Below are positions 25,878-33,821 of a DNA stretch of 64,000 bases, piece after piece. Origin of the DNA: JANNWF01 sp038205755 (GTDB lineage Bacteria; Pseudomonadota; Gammaproteobacteria; Xanthomonadales; Xanthomonadaceae); the NCBI GenBank assembly GCA_038205755.1, contig JBBRBN010000002.1:1-64000 (forward strand). Reading direction: 5' to 3'. Positions within the stretch are counted from its first letter, which is position 1. Each line of letters starts with the position of its first letter. The notes below the pieces were generated by a model. That model had not been told where the DNA came from. It did not search any database and worked only from the letters and a program-made list of their open reading frames with translations. The position numbers were made by a program, and so were the translations under genes.

Positions 25878-25905
25878 TTGAGTGAACATATGTTCACCGT
25901 AAATC
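25878..25905 (+). promoter_or_regulatory. Putative operator and promoter of the desaturase operon
   Basis: GTGAACATATGTTCAC at 25882-25897 is a perfect 16-bp palindrome between the divergent TetR regulator and the reductase gene. It lies within the spacer of a plausible promoter, TTGAGT (25878) and TAAATC (25900), 16 bp apart. Repressor binding would occlude RNA polymerase. The GAAC-N4-GTTC arrangement agrees with what I recall of FabR/DesT operators, but the match was not computed. Confidence 0.7.
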
Positions 25906-25916
25906 AGCAGCTCGCC

Positions 25917-27023
25917 ATGACCTCCGCAGCCACTTCCACGACCGCCACTACCTCGTCATCCGCGCGCCTGCGTCGGGTTCTGGCTCACCCGCTGCTGGCG
26001 CCATTCAATCAGCCGCAGGAGTGGGAGCGCTTGACCCGCTCGGTCAATGCCGCGTGGTCGTGGTCGCAACCGCTGGCGCGGGTGCTGCGCGTGGTTGACG
26101 AAGCGCCCGGCGTACGCAGTCTGTGGCTGCGGCCCAACCGGCGCTTTGCCGGATTCCTGCCGGGTCAGCACGTGCTGCTCGAACTTGAGATCGAAGGCAT
26201 CCGGCAGGGTCGCTGCTTCAGCCTGTCGGATGCGCCGCGTGCCGATGGACTGCTGCGCCTCACCATCCGGCGCCAGCTGGGCGGCGCGGTTTCTTCGGCG
26301 GCGCACGCGCTGAAGCCGGGCCAGGTAGTGCGGCTGAGCCAGGCCCAGGGCAGCTTTGCGCCGTCGAACTCCGGCAGCGATCTGCTGCTGGTCAGCGCCG
26401 GCAGCGGGGTGACGCCGATGCTGTCCCTGCTGCGTGGGCTGGCCGCTGCGGGATCGACGCGCAACGTGGTCGTGCTGCACGCTGGCCGGAGCCCAGCTGA
26501 CACGGTGTTTGCCAGGGAACTTCGCGCGTTGGCGGATTCGTGGCCGGCGCTGCGCCTGCACCTGCACTACAGCGACAAGACCGGCCGCTTGAGCACTGCT
26601 GCGATCCAGGCTGCGGTGCCGGACTGGGCGCAGCGGGAGACGCTGTTATGCGGTCCGGCCGGGCTGATGCAGATGGTCGAACGGATGTACGCCGATGCCG
26701 GCTGCAGCGAGCAGTTGCACAGCGAGCGGTTTGGGCGGTCACCAGCGCCAATCGACCCGGGCGCCACCGCTCATGTCGTCTCCACCGATATGGCGAAACG
26801 AGTGTTCACAGCGCGGGCTGGGCAAAGCCTGCTCGACGCCGCGGAGACGGCCGGTCTGAGCCCGCGCTTCGGCTGCCGCAAGGGCATCTGTCGCACCTGC
26901 CAGTGCCGCAAGCGCAGCGGCAGCGTGCGCAACCTGCTCACCGGCCAGCTGTCGGGGCCGGGCGACGAGCTGATCCAGCTTTGCATCTCGACGCCGCACA
27001 GCGCTGTCGAGCTCGCCCTTTGA
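25917..27023 (+). CDS. Ferredoxin/flavodoxin reductase with C-terminal 2Fe-2S domain
   Basis: A 368-residue electron-transfer protein: FAD-binding domain with RCFSLSD (about residue 98), NAD(P)-binding domain starting LLLVSAGSGVTPMLSLLRGL, and a C-terminal plant-type ferredoxin with FGCRKGICRTCQCRKRSG plus a distal Cys in LIQLCIST. It resembles the DesC partner that passes electrons to acyl-CoA desaturases. It lies 19 bp before the desaturase. ATG 25917 is preferred; an in-frame ATG at 25890 lies inside the putative operator. Confidence 0.88.
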   Translation: MTSAATSTTATTSSSARLRRVLAHPLLAPFNQPQEWERLTRSVNAAWSWSQPLARVLRVVDEAPGVRSLWLRPNRRFAGFLPGQHVLLELEIEGIRQGRCFSLSDAPRADGLLRLTIRRQLGGAVSSAAHALKPGQVVRLSQAQGSFAPSNSGSDLLLVSAGSGVTPMLSLLRGLAAAGSTRNVVVLHAGRSPADTVFARELRALADSWPALRLHLHYSDKTGRLSTAAIQAAVPDWAQRETLLCGPAGLMQMVERMYADAGCSEQLHSERFGRSPAPIDPGATAHVVSTDMAKRVFTARAGQSLLDAAETAGLSPRFGCRKGICRTCQCRKRSGSVRNLLTGQLSGPGDELIQLCISTPHSAVELAL

Positions 27024-27042
27024 ACCCCAGGAGACTGCCCGC

Positions 27043-28125
27043 ATGAGCACCAAGACCCATCTTGACCCGATTGCGCTGCAAGCCTTCGAGACCGAGCTGA
27101 ACGCGATTCGCAGCGCGGTGCTGGCCGCTATCGGCGATCGCGACGCGCAGCACATCCGCCGCATGCAGCGCGTCGCCCAGGCCTCGGCCATTGCCGGGCG
27201 CAGCCTGCTGATGTTTGGCTGGGGGCCAATCAGCTGGGTGCTTGGCGTGCTCAGCCTGGCGTTAGCCAAGATCGTCGAGAACATGGAGATCGGACACAAC
27301 GTCATGCACGGCCAGTACGACTGGATGAATGATCCGGCGTTGAACTCGCAGACTTACGAGTGGGACATCGTCTGCGACGGCGATCACTGGCGGCATTCGC
27401 ACAACGTTGAGCATCACGACCACACCAACATTCTCGGCAAGGACCACGATTTCGGCTACGGCATGCTGCGTCTCACCGCTTCCCAACGCTGGTCGCCGGC
27501 GACACTGCTGCAGCCGCTGTGGTACGCGCTGCTGGCGGCCAACTTCCAGTGGGGCGTGGCGGTGCATGACATCAAGATTGGCCGCTTCCTGAAAGGCCGG
27601 ATGGGTCGGGAGGAATTCCGCCAGCGGATGCGGCCGTTCCTGCGCAAGGCCGGTCGGCAGCTGTTCAAGGACTACCTGCTGTTCCCGGCGCTGGCCTTCT
27701 GGCAGTGGCCGCGGGTACTGCTGGGCAACCTGATTGCGAATCTGATCCGCAACCTCTGGACCAATGCGATCATCTTCTGCGGCCACCTCACCGAACACGT
27801 CCAGACCTACACCCGTGCGGAGGTCGAGGGCGAGACCCAGGGTCAGTGGTACCTGCGGCAGATTCAGGGCTCCAGCAACCTCGAGGGCGGGCGCTGGTTT
27901 CACCTGCTGACCGGTCACTTGAGCCACCAGATCGAACACCACCTGTTCCCCGATCTGCCGGCTCCCCGCTACGCCCAGATCGCGCCGCAGGTGCGCGAGA
28001 TATGTCGCCGCTATGGCGTGCACTACAACAGCGGCGGCTTCTGGCGGCAGTATGCCGGCGTGCTTGGACGCATTGTCCGCCATGCCATTCCCGAGCGGCG
28101 GCAGACTCAACCCGTCGCGGGGTGA
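27043..28125 (+). CDS. Membrane fatty acid desaturase (DesB-like)
   Basis: A 360-residue membrane di-iron desaturase. The three histidine boxes are HNVMH (about residue 86), HWRHSHNVEHHDH (about 117-129) and HQIEHHLFP (about 290). Hydrophobic segments around residues 60-80 and 220-245 fit the usual topology. It introduces a double bond into an acyl chain using electrons from the preceding reductase; regiospecificity cannot be deduced. It is co-transcribed with the reductase and probably repressed by the divergent TetR protein. Confidence 0.9.
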   Translation: MSTKTHLDPIALQAFETELNAIRSAVLAAIGDRDAQHIRRMQRVAQASAIAGRSLLMFGWGPISWVLGVLSLALAKIVENMEIGHNVMHGQYDWMNDPALNSQTYEWDIVCDGDHWRHSHNVEHHDHTNILGKDHDFGYGMLRLTASQRWSPATLLQPLWYALLAANFQWGVAVHDIKIGRFLKGRMGREEFRQRMRPFLRKAGRQLFKDYLLFPALAFWQWPRVLLGNLIANLIRNLWTNAIIFCGHLTEHVQTYTRAEVEGETQGQWYLRQIQGSSNLEGGRWFHLLTGHLSHQIEHHLFPDLPAPRYAQIAPQVREICRRYGVHYNSGGFWRQYAGVLGRIVRHAIPERRQTQPVAG

Positions 28126-28259
28126 AGGCGACTCCGCACTGTTGCTGCAGTTTCAGCATGAAACTGCGGGAGAAATGCAGCGCTTGGCCGGTGCAAAGCG
28201 GCCCGATGGCCGTTCAAGCTAGTATTGTCTTCACGCCTTTCCGGTCGGGGGACCAGCCC

Positions 28260-28991
28260 ATGGTTTTTTCGTTTCGTGTCGTCTTCTGTCTTGCATTCGC
28301 CTTGGCCCTCGTGGTGATCGCTCCGAGTCCGGTGGCCGCACAGGCAGGCAGCCAAGTGGAGCAGCTGTTGGCGCGTGCCAAAGCGGCGCAGGCTGCCGGC
28401 AACCTGTTTGATCCGGCAGACGAGAACGCCTATGCACTGTTCATCGAGCTGACCGAGCAAGACAACGCCGCTCTGGATCCCAAGGTGCGTCGCCTGAGTG
28501 ACTCGATGTCCGGCAGCGGACCGCTGCAGCAAGCCCAGTACGCGCTCAACGAGATGTTTCGCCCAGGGCTCGCGCGCGTTGAGCAGGCGCTCACCAACGG
28601 TGAACTGGTCGATGCCGGGCGCATCATCAGCATGCTTGAGAAGACCCAGCCCACGTCCCCGACCGTCGAGCGCTACCGGGGCAATCACACCAAGGCGCTG
28701 AGTGCCGCGCGCGAGGGGTTGCGCAGCACCGATCCTGAGACACTGCCGGCGTTGATGAGCAGCCGCCCGCCGGTGTATCCGCCGCGCGCGCAGCGGCAGG
28801 GCACCACTGGCTGGGTGCACATGGGCTTCACCATCGGCGCCGATGGCAAGGTCAGCCAGATCAAGGTGCTGGCTGCCGAACCGCTGGGCGTCTTTGAGCG
28901 GGAGTCGATCAAGGCCCTCGAGCAATGGCAGTTCGAGGCCGGCAGACAGATGCGGGCGCAGCAGCGCTTCGACTTCACTCTCGACGAGTAA
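28260..28991 (+). CDS. TonB C-terminal domain (energy transducer-like) periplasmic protein
   Basis: About 243 residues: signal peptide (MVFSFRVVFCLAFALALVVI through PVAAQ), a helical middle region with possible TPR-like character (ALFIELTEQ, LARVEQALTNGELVDAGRII) and a C-terminal TonB-like domain, SRPPVYPPRAQRQGTTGWVH followed by FTIGADGKVSQIKVLAAEP and ALEQWQFE. It lacks the N-terminal anchor and proline region of true TonB. ATG 28260 has GGGGGA 8-9 bases upstream. The frame is open far upstream, but that part overlaps the desaturase. Confidence 0.8.
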   Translation: MVFSFRVVFCLAFALALVVIAPSPVAAQAGSQVEQLLARAKAAQAAGNLFDPADENAYALFIELTEQDNAALDPKVRRLSDSMSGSGPLQQAQYALNEMFRPGLARVEQALTNGELVDAGRIISMLEKTQPTSPTVERYRGNHTKALSAAREGLRSTDPETLPALMSSRPPVYPPRAQRQGTTGWVHMGFTIGADGKVSQIKVLAAEPLGVFERESIKALEQWQFEAGRQMRAQQRFDFTLDE

Positions 28992-29039
28992 GCCAAACCC
29001 GGCGCCTGCCGGTCGCGGCTCCGGCGGCGGTTCGCCGAT

Positions 29040-30545
29040 TCAGCTCGATCCGAGGTCGAACCAGGTCGCCTTGAGCTCGGTGTACTTCTCGAACGCGTGC
29101 AGCGATTTGTCGCGGCCGTTGCCGGACTGCTTGTAGCCGCCGAACGGCGCCGTCATGTCGCCACCGTCATAGCAGTTGACCCAGACGCTGCCGGCGCGCA
29201 GGCGACGCGCGGTGTGGTGGGCGCGACTCAGGTCGCGGGTCCAGACGGCGGCGGCCAGTCCGTACGGGCTGTCGTTGGCGATCTGGATGGCCTCGTCGGC
29301 GCTGTCGAATGGAATGGCCGCCAGCACCGGCCCGAAGATCTCCTCACGGGCGATCGTCATGTCGGGTCGCACATGCTCGAACACGGTCGGCTCGATGTAG
29401 TAGCCGCCCGAATCGGCAAGGGCGCGGGCGCCTCCCAGCGACAGCGTCGCACCCTCGCGCTGGCCACTCTCGATATAGCCGAGCACGCGTTCCATCTGCG
29501 CTGCGTCAACGATAGCGCCCATCGGCGTGTCGGGATCCAGCGGATGTCCCGGCTGCATGCGGACGCTGGCGTCGCGGACCAGGGCCATGAAGGTGTCGAA
29601 GACTGGGCGCTCCACCAGTAGCCGCGAGGCCGCGGTGCAGACTTCGCCCTGGTTGTAGAAGATCCCGCTGGCCGCCGCCGCGGCCGCTGCCTCCAGATCC
29701 GGTGCGTCTGCGAACACCAGATTGGGACTTTTGCCACCGCACTCCATATAGGCACGCTTCATGTTGGAGCGCCCGGCACACTGCAGCAGCAGCTTGCCGA
29801 CCGCCGTTGAGCCGGTGAAGACCAGACCATCGACGTCCATGTGCAGCGCCAGCGGTTCGCCGGTTTCGGCACCAAAGCCCGGCAGCACATTCAGCACGCC
29901 GTCTGGAAGGCCGGCTTCAATGCCAAGCTCGGCAATGCGCAGGGCGGTCAGCGGCGACTTCTCTGATGGCTTGAGAATCACCGAATTGCCAGTTGCGAGC
30001 GCCGGGGCGATCTTCCAGCTGGCCATCAGCAGCGGAAAATTCCACGGCACGATGGCAGCGACGACACCCAGCGGTTCGCGGGTGATCAGGCCAAGTTCCT
30101 GGCGGCCGGTCGGCGCGACCTCACCGTAAATCTTGTCTACCGCTTCGGCGGTCCAGCGCAGGCAGCGTACTGAGGCCGTCACGTCGACCGCCAGGCTGTC
30201 GCGGATCGGCTTGCCCATGTCCAGGGTTTCCAGCAGCGCGAGCTCCTCCGCATGCTGTTCGAGCAGTTCGGCGAATCGCAGCAGTACCCGCTTGCGCTGC
30301 ACCGGCGACGCCTCCGACCAGCTGCCGGCCTCGAATACCCGCCGCGCTGCGCGGACCGCCCGCTCCACATCTTCGCTGCCACAGCGGGCGATCGGGGCGA
30401 GGCGGGTGCCGTCTATAGGGCTGATGCAGTCGAACGTGCGGCCGTCAACGGCGTCGACGTGGCGACCGTCGATGAACGCCTGGGTGCGCAACGTCAGAGC
30501 GCTGGCGCGGGACTGCCACTCGGCGCGGCTGGGGAAGGTGGCCAT
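29040..30545 (-). CDS. puuC: Gamma-glutamyl-gamma-aminobutyraldehyde dehydrogenase (PuuC-like)
   Basis: A 501-residue NAD(P)-dependent aldehyde dehydrogenase. The catalytic Glu is in MECGGKSPNLV and the Cys in YNQGEVCTAASRLLVE; IVPWNFPLLMASWKIAPAL binds cofactor. It matches the PuuC/KauB group that oxidises gamma-glutamylaminobutanal (or aminobutanal) to the acid, the step after PuuB. It follows the XRE-cupin regulator by 17 bp on the same strand, as puuR and puuC neighbour each other in E. coli. Broad substrate range is typical, so the exact substrate is inferred from context. Confidence 0.88.
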   Translation of the reverse strand: MATFPSRAEWQSRASALTLRTQAFIDGRHVDAVDGRTFDCISPIDGTRLAPIARCGSEDVERAVRAARRVFEAGSWSEASPVQRKRVLLRFAELLEQHAEELALLETLDMGKPIRDSLAVDVTASVRCLRWTAEAVDKIYGEVAPTGRQELGLITREPLGVVAAIVPWNFPLLMASWKIAPALATGNSVILKPSEKSPLTALRIAELGIEAGLPDGVLNVLPGFGAETGEPLALHMDVDGLVFTGSTAVGKLLLQCAGRSNMKRAYMECGGKSPNLVFADAPDLEAAAAAAASGIFYNQGEVCTAASRLLVERPVFDTFMALVRDASVRMQPGHPLDPDTPMGAIVDAAQMERVLGYIESGQREGATLSLGGARALADSGGYYIEPTVFEHVRPDMTIAREEIFGPVLAAIPFDSADEAIQIANDSPYGLAAAVWTRDLSRAHHTARRLRAGSVWVNCYDGGDMTAPFGGYKQSGNGRDKSLHAFEKYTELKATWFDLGSS

Positions 30546-30562
30546 GGTGGCGTCCTCGGGTT

Positions 30563-31111
30563 CTAGAACGTGGGTGGCGTGCTGGCGCTGATGATGATGG
30601 CCGGTTCATCGCCAACGTTGCGAAAGCGGTGCGGCGTAGGGCTTTCGAAGTAGTAGCCCTCGCCTGCGCCGAGTGTCCGGATGTGGTCCCCCACGGTGAT
30701 CTCGACCCGACCCTGTACGACCACGCCGCCCTCTTCCCCGGCGTGCTTGAGCAGGTCCTCTCCGGTATCTGCGCCGGCCGGCATGACCTCGCGGAGGATG
30801 CACATGCGGCGCTGCTGGTGACGTTGGCCAACCAGGTAATAGTGCAGGTCGGCGCTGCCAAGGTCGGGCTGGGCGCCGGCACCGTAGAACGGCCCGCTGT
30901 CGGATTCAGGCTCGATATCCAGGGTGAAAAAATCGCCCAGCGAGATTGGAATGCCGTCGAGCACTTTCTTCAGTGACCCGATCGACGGGCTGACCTTGTT
31001 CTGCTCGATCAGCGAGATGGTGCTGTTGGTCACGCCCACCCGCTTGGCCAGCTCGCGCTGACTTAGGCCTTTGGCCTTGCGGATCGCCTGCAGGCGGGCG
31101 CCAACGTCCAT
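30563..31111 (-). CDS. puuR: XRE-cupin transcriptional regulator (PuuR-like)
   Basis: A 182-residue regulator: N-terminal HTH_3 domain (LQAIRKAKGLSQRELAKRVG, then STISLIEQNKVSPSIGSLKK) and a C-terminal cupin (about 110-178: GEEGGVVVQGRVEITVGD, ESPTPHRFRNVGDEPAIII). This architecture is that of PuuR, the putrescine-responsive repressor of E. coli. It probably controls the divergent aminotransferase operon and its own puuC. A GTAAAGTTTAC palindrome lies between the divergent starts. Confidence 0.88.
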   Translation of the reverse strand: MDVGARLQAIRKAKGLSQRELAKRVGVTNSTISLIEQNKVSPSIGSLKKVLDGIPISLGDFFTLDIEPESDSGPFYGAGAQPDLGSADLHYYLVGQRHQQRRMCILREVMPAGADTGEDLLKHAGEEGGVVVQGRVEITVGDHIRTLGAGEGYYFESPTPHRFRNVGDEPAIIISASTPPTF

Positions 31112-31205
31112 CGGGGGATGCGCTCCTTAGCGTGTGCGGGTGATGCCGGATATTGAACGCAGCATGCGGTTTTTGGCCAAAGAATGCGTGAAAGGCGCGC
31201 CATTT

Positions 31206-31216
31206 GTAAAGTTTAC
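31206..31216. promoter_or_regulatory. Candidate operator in the puuR/aminotransferase spacer
   Basis: GTAAAGTTTAC is an 11-bp palindrome in the 150-bp AT-richer spacer between the divergent regulator (start 31111) and aminotransferase (start 31262). It is the clearest symmetric site there and a candidate for the XRE-cupin protein. No second copy was noticed upstream of puuD. Confidence 0.45.
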
Positions 31217-31261
31217 TCAACGCTGCTAGCGTTCCCACCTCTGACCTTCCGACCCGCCGCC

Positions 31262-32623
31262 ATGACTCACGTCGCCGCTTCCCTTGCCAGCACGCCTGCA
31301 TTCGAGGCAACGCCGGCCACTGGAATGGGCGCGTTCTGGATGCCGTTCACCGCCAACCGCCAGTTCAGGCAGCGGCCGCGTCTGCTGGTCAGCGCACGGG
31401 GCATGCACTACCGCAGCGATGACGGTCGCGAAATCCTTGATGCGACGGCTGGGCTGTGGTGCTGCAACGCCGGGCACGCACGGCCAAAGATTGTTGAAGC
31501 GGTGGCACGCCAGATTGCCACCATGGATTTCGCCCCGGCCTTCCAGATGGCGCATCCACTCGCCTTCGAGCTGGCCGAGCGGCTGGCCGATCTCGCCCCG
31601 GAGCCGCTCAAACACGTGTTCTACACCTGCTCCGGCTCGGAGTCGGTCGATACGGCGCTGAAGATCGCGCTTGCCTATCACCGGGTTCGCGGCGAGGGCC
31701 AGCGCACCCGTCTGATCGGACGCGAGAAGGGCTACCACGGGGTCGGCTTCGGCGGCATCTCGGTCGGTGGCTTGCCCAACAATCGCAAGGCCTACGGTCC
31801 GCTGTTGCCCGGTGTCGATCACCTCCGACACACGCTGGACATCGAACGCAATGGCTACTCCAAGGGCCTGCCAGCGCACGGCATCGAACTGGCCGAGGAT
31901 CTTGAACGGCTGGTCACGCTGCACGATGCCTCGACGATCGCGGCGGTCATTGTCGAGCCGCTGTCGGGATCGGCCGGCGTGATCCTGCCGCCGATCGGCT
32001 ATCTGGAGCGCCTGCGGGCAATCTGCGATCGCCACGGTATCCTGCTTATTTTCGACGAAGTCATCACCGGCTTTGGCCGCATCGGGCACGCCTTCGGCGC
32101 GCAGCGCCTGGGCGTGGTGCCGGACCTGATGACCACCGCCAAGGGCTTGACCAACGGCTGCGTGCCGATGGGTGCGGTGTTTGCATCGCGCGCCATCCAC
32201 GATGCCTTCATGCACGGTCCGGCCGGCGTCATCGAGCTGTTTCACGGCTATACCTACTCCGGCCATCCGGTGGCGTGCGCCGCTGCGCTGGCAACGCTCG
32301 ACACCTACGCTGAGGAAAGCCTGTTTGAACGCGCACTCGAGCTTGGCGATGACTGGCAGGAAGCGCTGCATGGTCTGCGCGGCCTCCCTAATGTCATCGA
32401 TATCCGCAACCTCGGACTGATCGGCGGCATCGAGCTGGCAGCGCGCCCCGGAGCCCCCGGCGCACGTGCCTACGAGGTGTTCACCCGCTGCTTCCACGAC
32501 AAGGGTCTGCTGATCCGCGTTACCGGCGACATCATCGCCCTCTCGCCACCGCTGATCATTGAGCGCGATCATATGGCGACGATCGTTGGCCGACTGGCCG
32601 AGGCGATCAGCGAAACCGCCTAG
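31262..32623 (+). CDS. Omega-amino acid:pyruvate aminotransferase (class III)
   Basis: A 453-residue PLP-dependent class III aminotransferase. It begins with the W-M-P-F-T region (GAFWMPFTANRQFRQRPRLL) typical of beta-alanine:pyruvate aminotransferases. CSGSESVDTALKIALAYH, DEVITGFGRIGHAFGAQ and the PLP lysine in TTAKGLTNGCVPMGAVF are visible. It should convert beta-alanine (or GABA) and pyruvate to a semialdehyde and alanine. Alanine dehydrogenase and mmsA directly downstream would recycle alanine and consume malonate semialdehyde, which favours beta-alanine. ATG 31262 is chosen over earlier in-frame codons. Confidence 0.87.
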   Translation: MTHVAASLASTPAFEATPATGMGAFWMPFTANRQFRQRPRLLVSARGMHYRSDDGREILDATAGLWCCNAGHARPKIVEAVARQIATMDFAPAFQMAHPLAFELAERLADLAPEPLKHVFYTCSGSESVDTALKIALAYHRVRGEGQRTRLIGREKGYHGVGFGGISVGGLPNNRKAYGPLLPGVDHLRHTLDIERNGYSKGLPAHGIELAEDLERLVTLHDASTIAAVIVEPLSGSAGVILPPIGYLERLRAICDRHGILLIFDEVITGFGRIGHAFGAQRLGVVPDLMTTAKGLTNGCVPMGAVFASRAIHDAFMHGPAGVIELFHGYTYSGHPVACAAALATLDTYAEESLFERALELGDDWQEALHGLRGLPNVIDIRNLGLIGGIELAARPGAPGARAYEVFTRCFHDKGLLIRVTGDIIALSPPLIIERDHMATIVGRLAEAISETA

Positions 32624-32676
32624 GGCTTGCACGCCCCGGCGCACCCTGTCCGACCCTCACAGCGAGTGACCTAGTC

Positions 32677-33792
32677 ATGCTTATCGGCGTACCGAAAGAG
32701 ATCAAGAACCACGAATACCGGATCGGCCTCACTCCGGCTGGCGCTCGCGAGCTGGTTCGGCACGGCCACCAGGTGCTGGTGCAGCGGGATGGCGGACGTT
32801 CGATTGGCCTGACCAATGAGATGTACGAAAAAGCTGGCGCCGAGATCGTCGATGATGCACCCGAGATTTTTGCGCGCGCGCAGATGATCATCAAGGTCAA
32901 GGAGCCGCAGCCGGGCGAGTGCGCGATGCTGCGTGAAGGCCAGGTCCTCTACACCTACCTGCATCTGGCGCCTGATCCGGAGCAGACCGCTGCGCTGGTG
33001 AACTCCGGCTGCACCGCCATCGCCTATGAGACCGTCACCGACCGCAAGGGCGGTTTGCCGCTGCTGGCGCCGATGAGCGAAGTGGCCGGGCGCATGTCGA
33101 TCCAGGCCGGCGCCCATGCGCTGGAACGCGCGCAGGGTGGCTCTGGCGTGCTGCTTGGCGGCGTGCCTGGCGTGACGCCGGCCGAGGTGCTGGTGATCGG
33201 CGGTGGCGTGGTCGGCATCAACGCGGCGCGCATGGCGATGGGCCTCAACGCGCGGGTGACGATTCTGGATCGCTCGCTGGACCGGCTGAAGTACCTCGAC
33301 GAGCTCTACGGCGACCGGATCACTACCATCTATTCGACCCTGGATGCGATCGAGGAGCGCCTGTCCTACTCCGACCTGGTGATTGGCGCGGTGCTGATCC
33401 CGGGTGCAGCGGCGCCCAAGCTGGTGTCGCGCGCGCAGCTGGCGCTGATGAAGCCCGGTTCGGTGCTGGTCGACGTCGCGATCGACCAGGGCGGCTGTTT
33501 TGAGACGTCGAAGGCGACCACCCACCAGACGCCGACCTACGAGGTCGACGGCATCATCCATTATTGCGTTGCGAACATGCCCGGCGGCGTGGCCCGCACC
33601 TCGACCTTCGCGCTGACCAACGCAACCCTGCCGTTTGCCCTGCAGCTGGCCGACAAGGGAGCGCGGCGGGCAATGCTCGAAGACGAGCACCTGCGCAACG
33701 GCCTGAACGTGCATGGCGGCAAGATCACGTTCGACGCGGTGGCGCGCGATCTCGGCTACATCTACGTGCCCGCCGCGCAGGCGCTGGGTTGA
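32677..33792 (+). CDS. ald: Alanine dehydrogenase
   Basis: A 371-residue NAD-dependent L-alanine dehydrogenase. It opens MLIGVPKEIKNHEYRIGLTP, with IKVKEPQPGE, the substrate-binding LYTYLHLA, the Rossmann motif VLVIGGGVVGINAARMA and VDVAIDQGGCFETS. It would convert alanine made by the two aminotransferases in this locus back to pyruvate with release of ammonium. It sits between the aminotransferase (54-bp gap) and mmsA (29-bp gap). Confidence 0.95.
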   Translation: MLIGVPKEIKNHEYRIGLTPAGARELVRHGHQVLVQRDGGRSIGLTNEMYEKAGAEIVDDAPEIFARAQMIIKVKEPQPGECAMLREGQVLYTYLHLAPDPEQTAALVNSGCTAIAYETVTDRKGGLPLLAPMSEVAGRMSIQAGAHALERAQGGSGVLLGGVPGVTPAEVLVIGGGVVGINAARMAMGLNARVTILDRSLDRLKYLDELYGDRITTIYSTLDAIEERLSYSDLVIGAVLIPGAAAPKLVSRAQLALMKPGSVLVDVAIDQGGCFETSKATTHQTPTYEVDGIIHYCVANMPGGVARTSTFALTNATLPFALQLADKGARRAMLEDEHLRNGLNVHGGKITFDAVARDLGYIYVPAAQALG

Positions 33793-33821
33793 GTCATTCG
33801 CTGGTCCCAGAGGTAGCTGTC

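Noticed and set aside
27705..28259. A frame extending the TonB-domain gene 185 codons upstream
   Set aside because: It overlaps the desaturase in another frame. The signal peptide and ribosome-binding site support ATG 28260.
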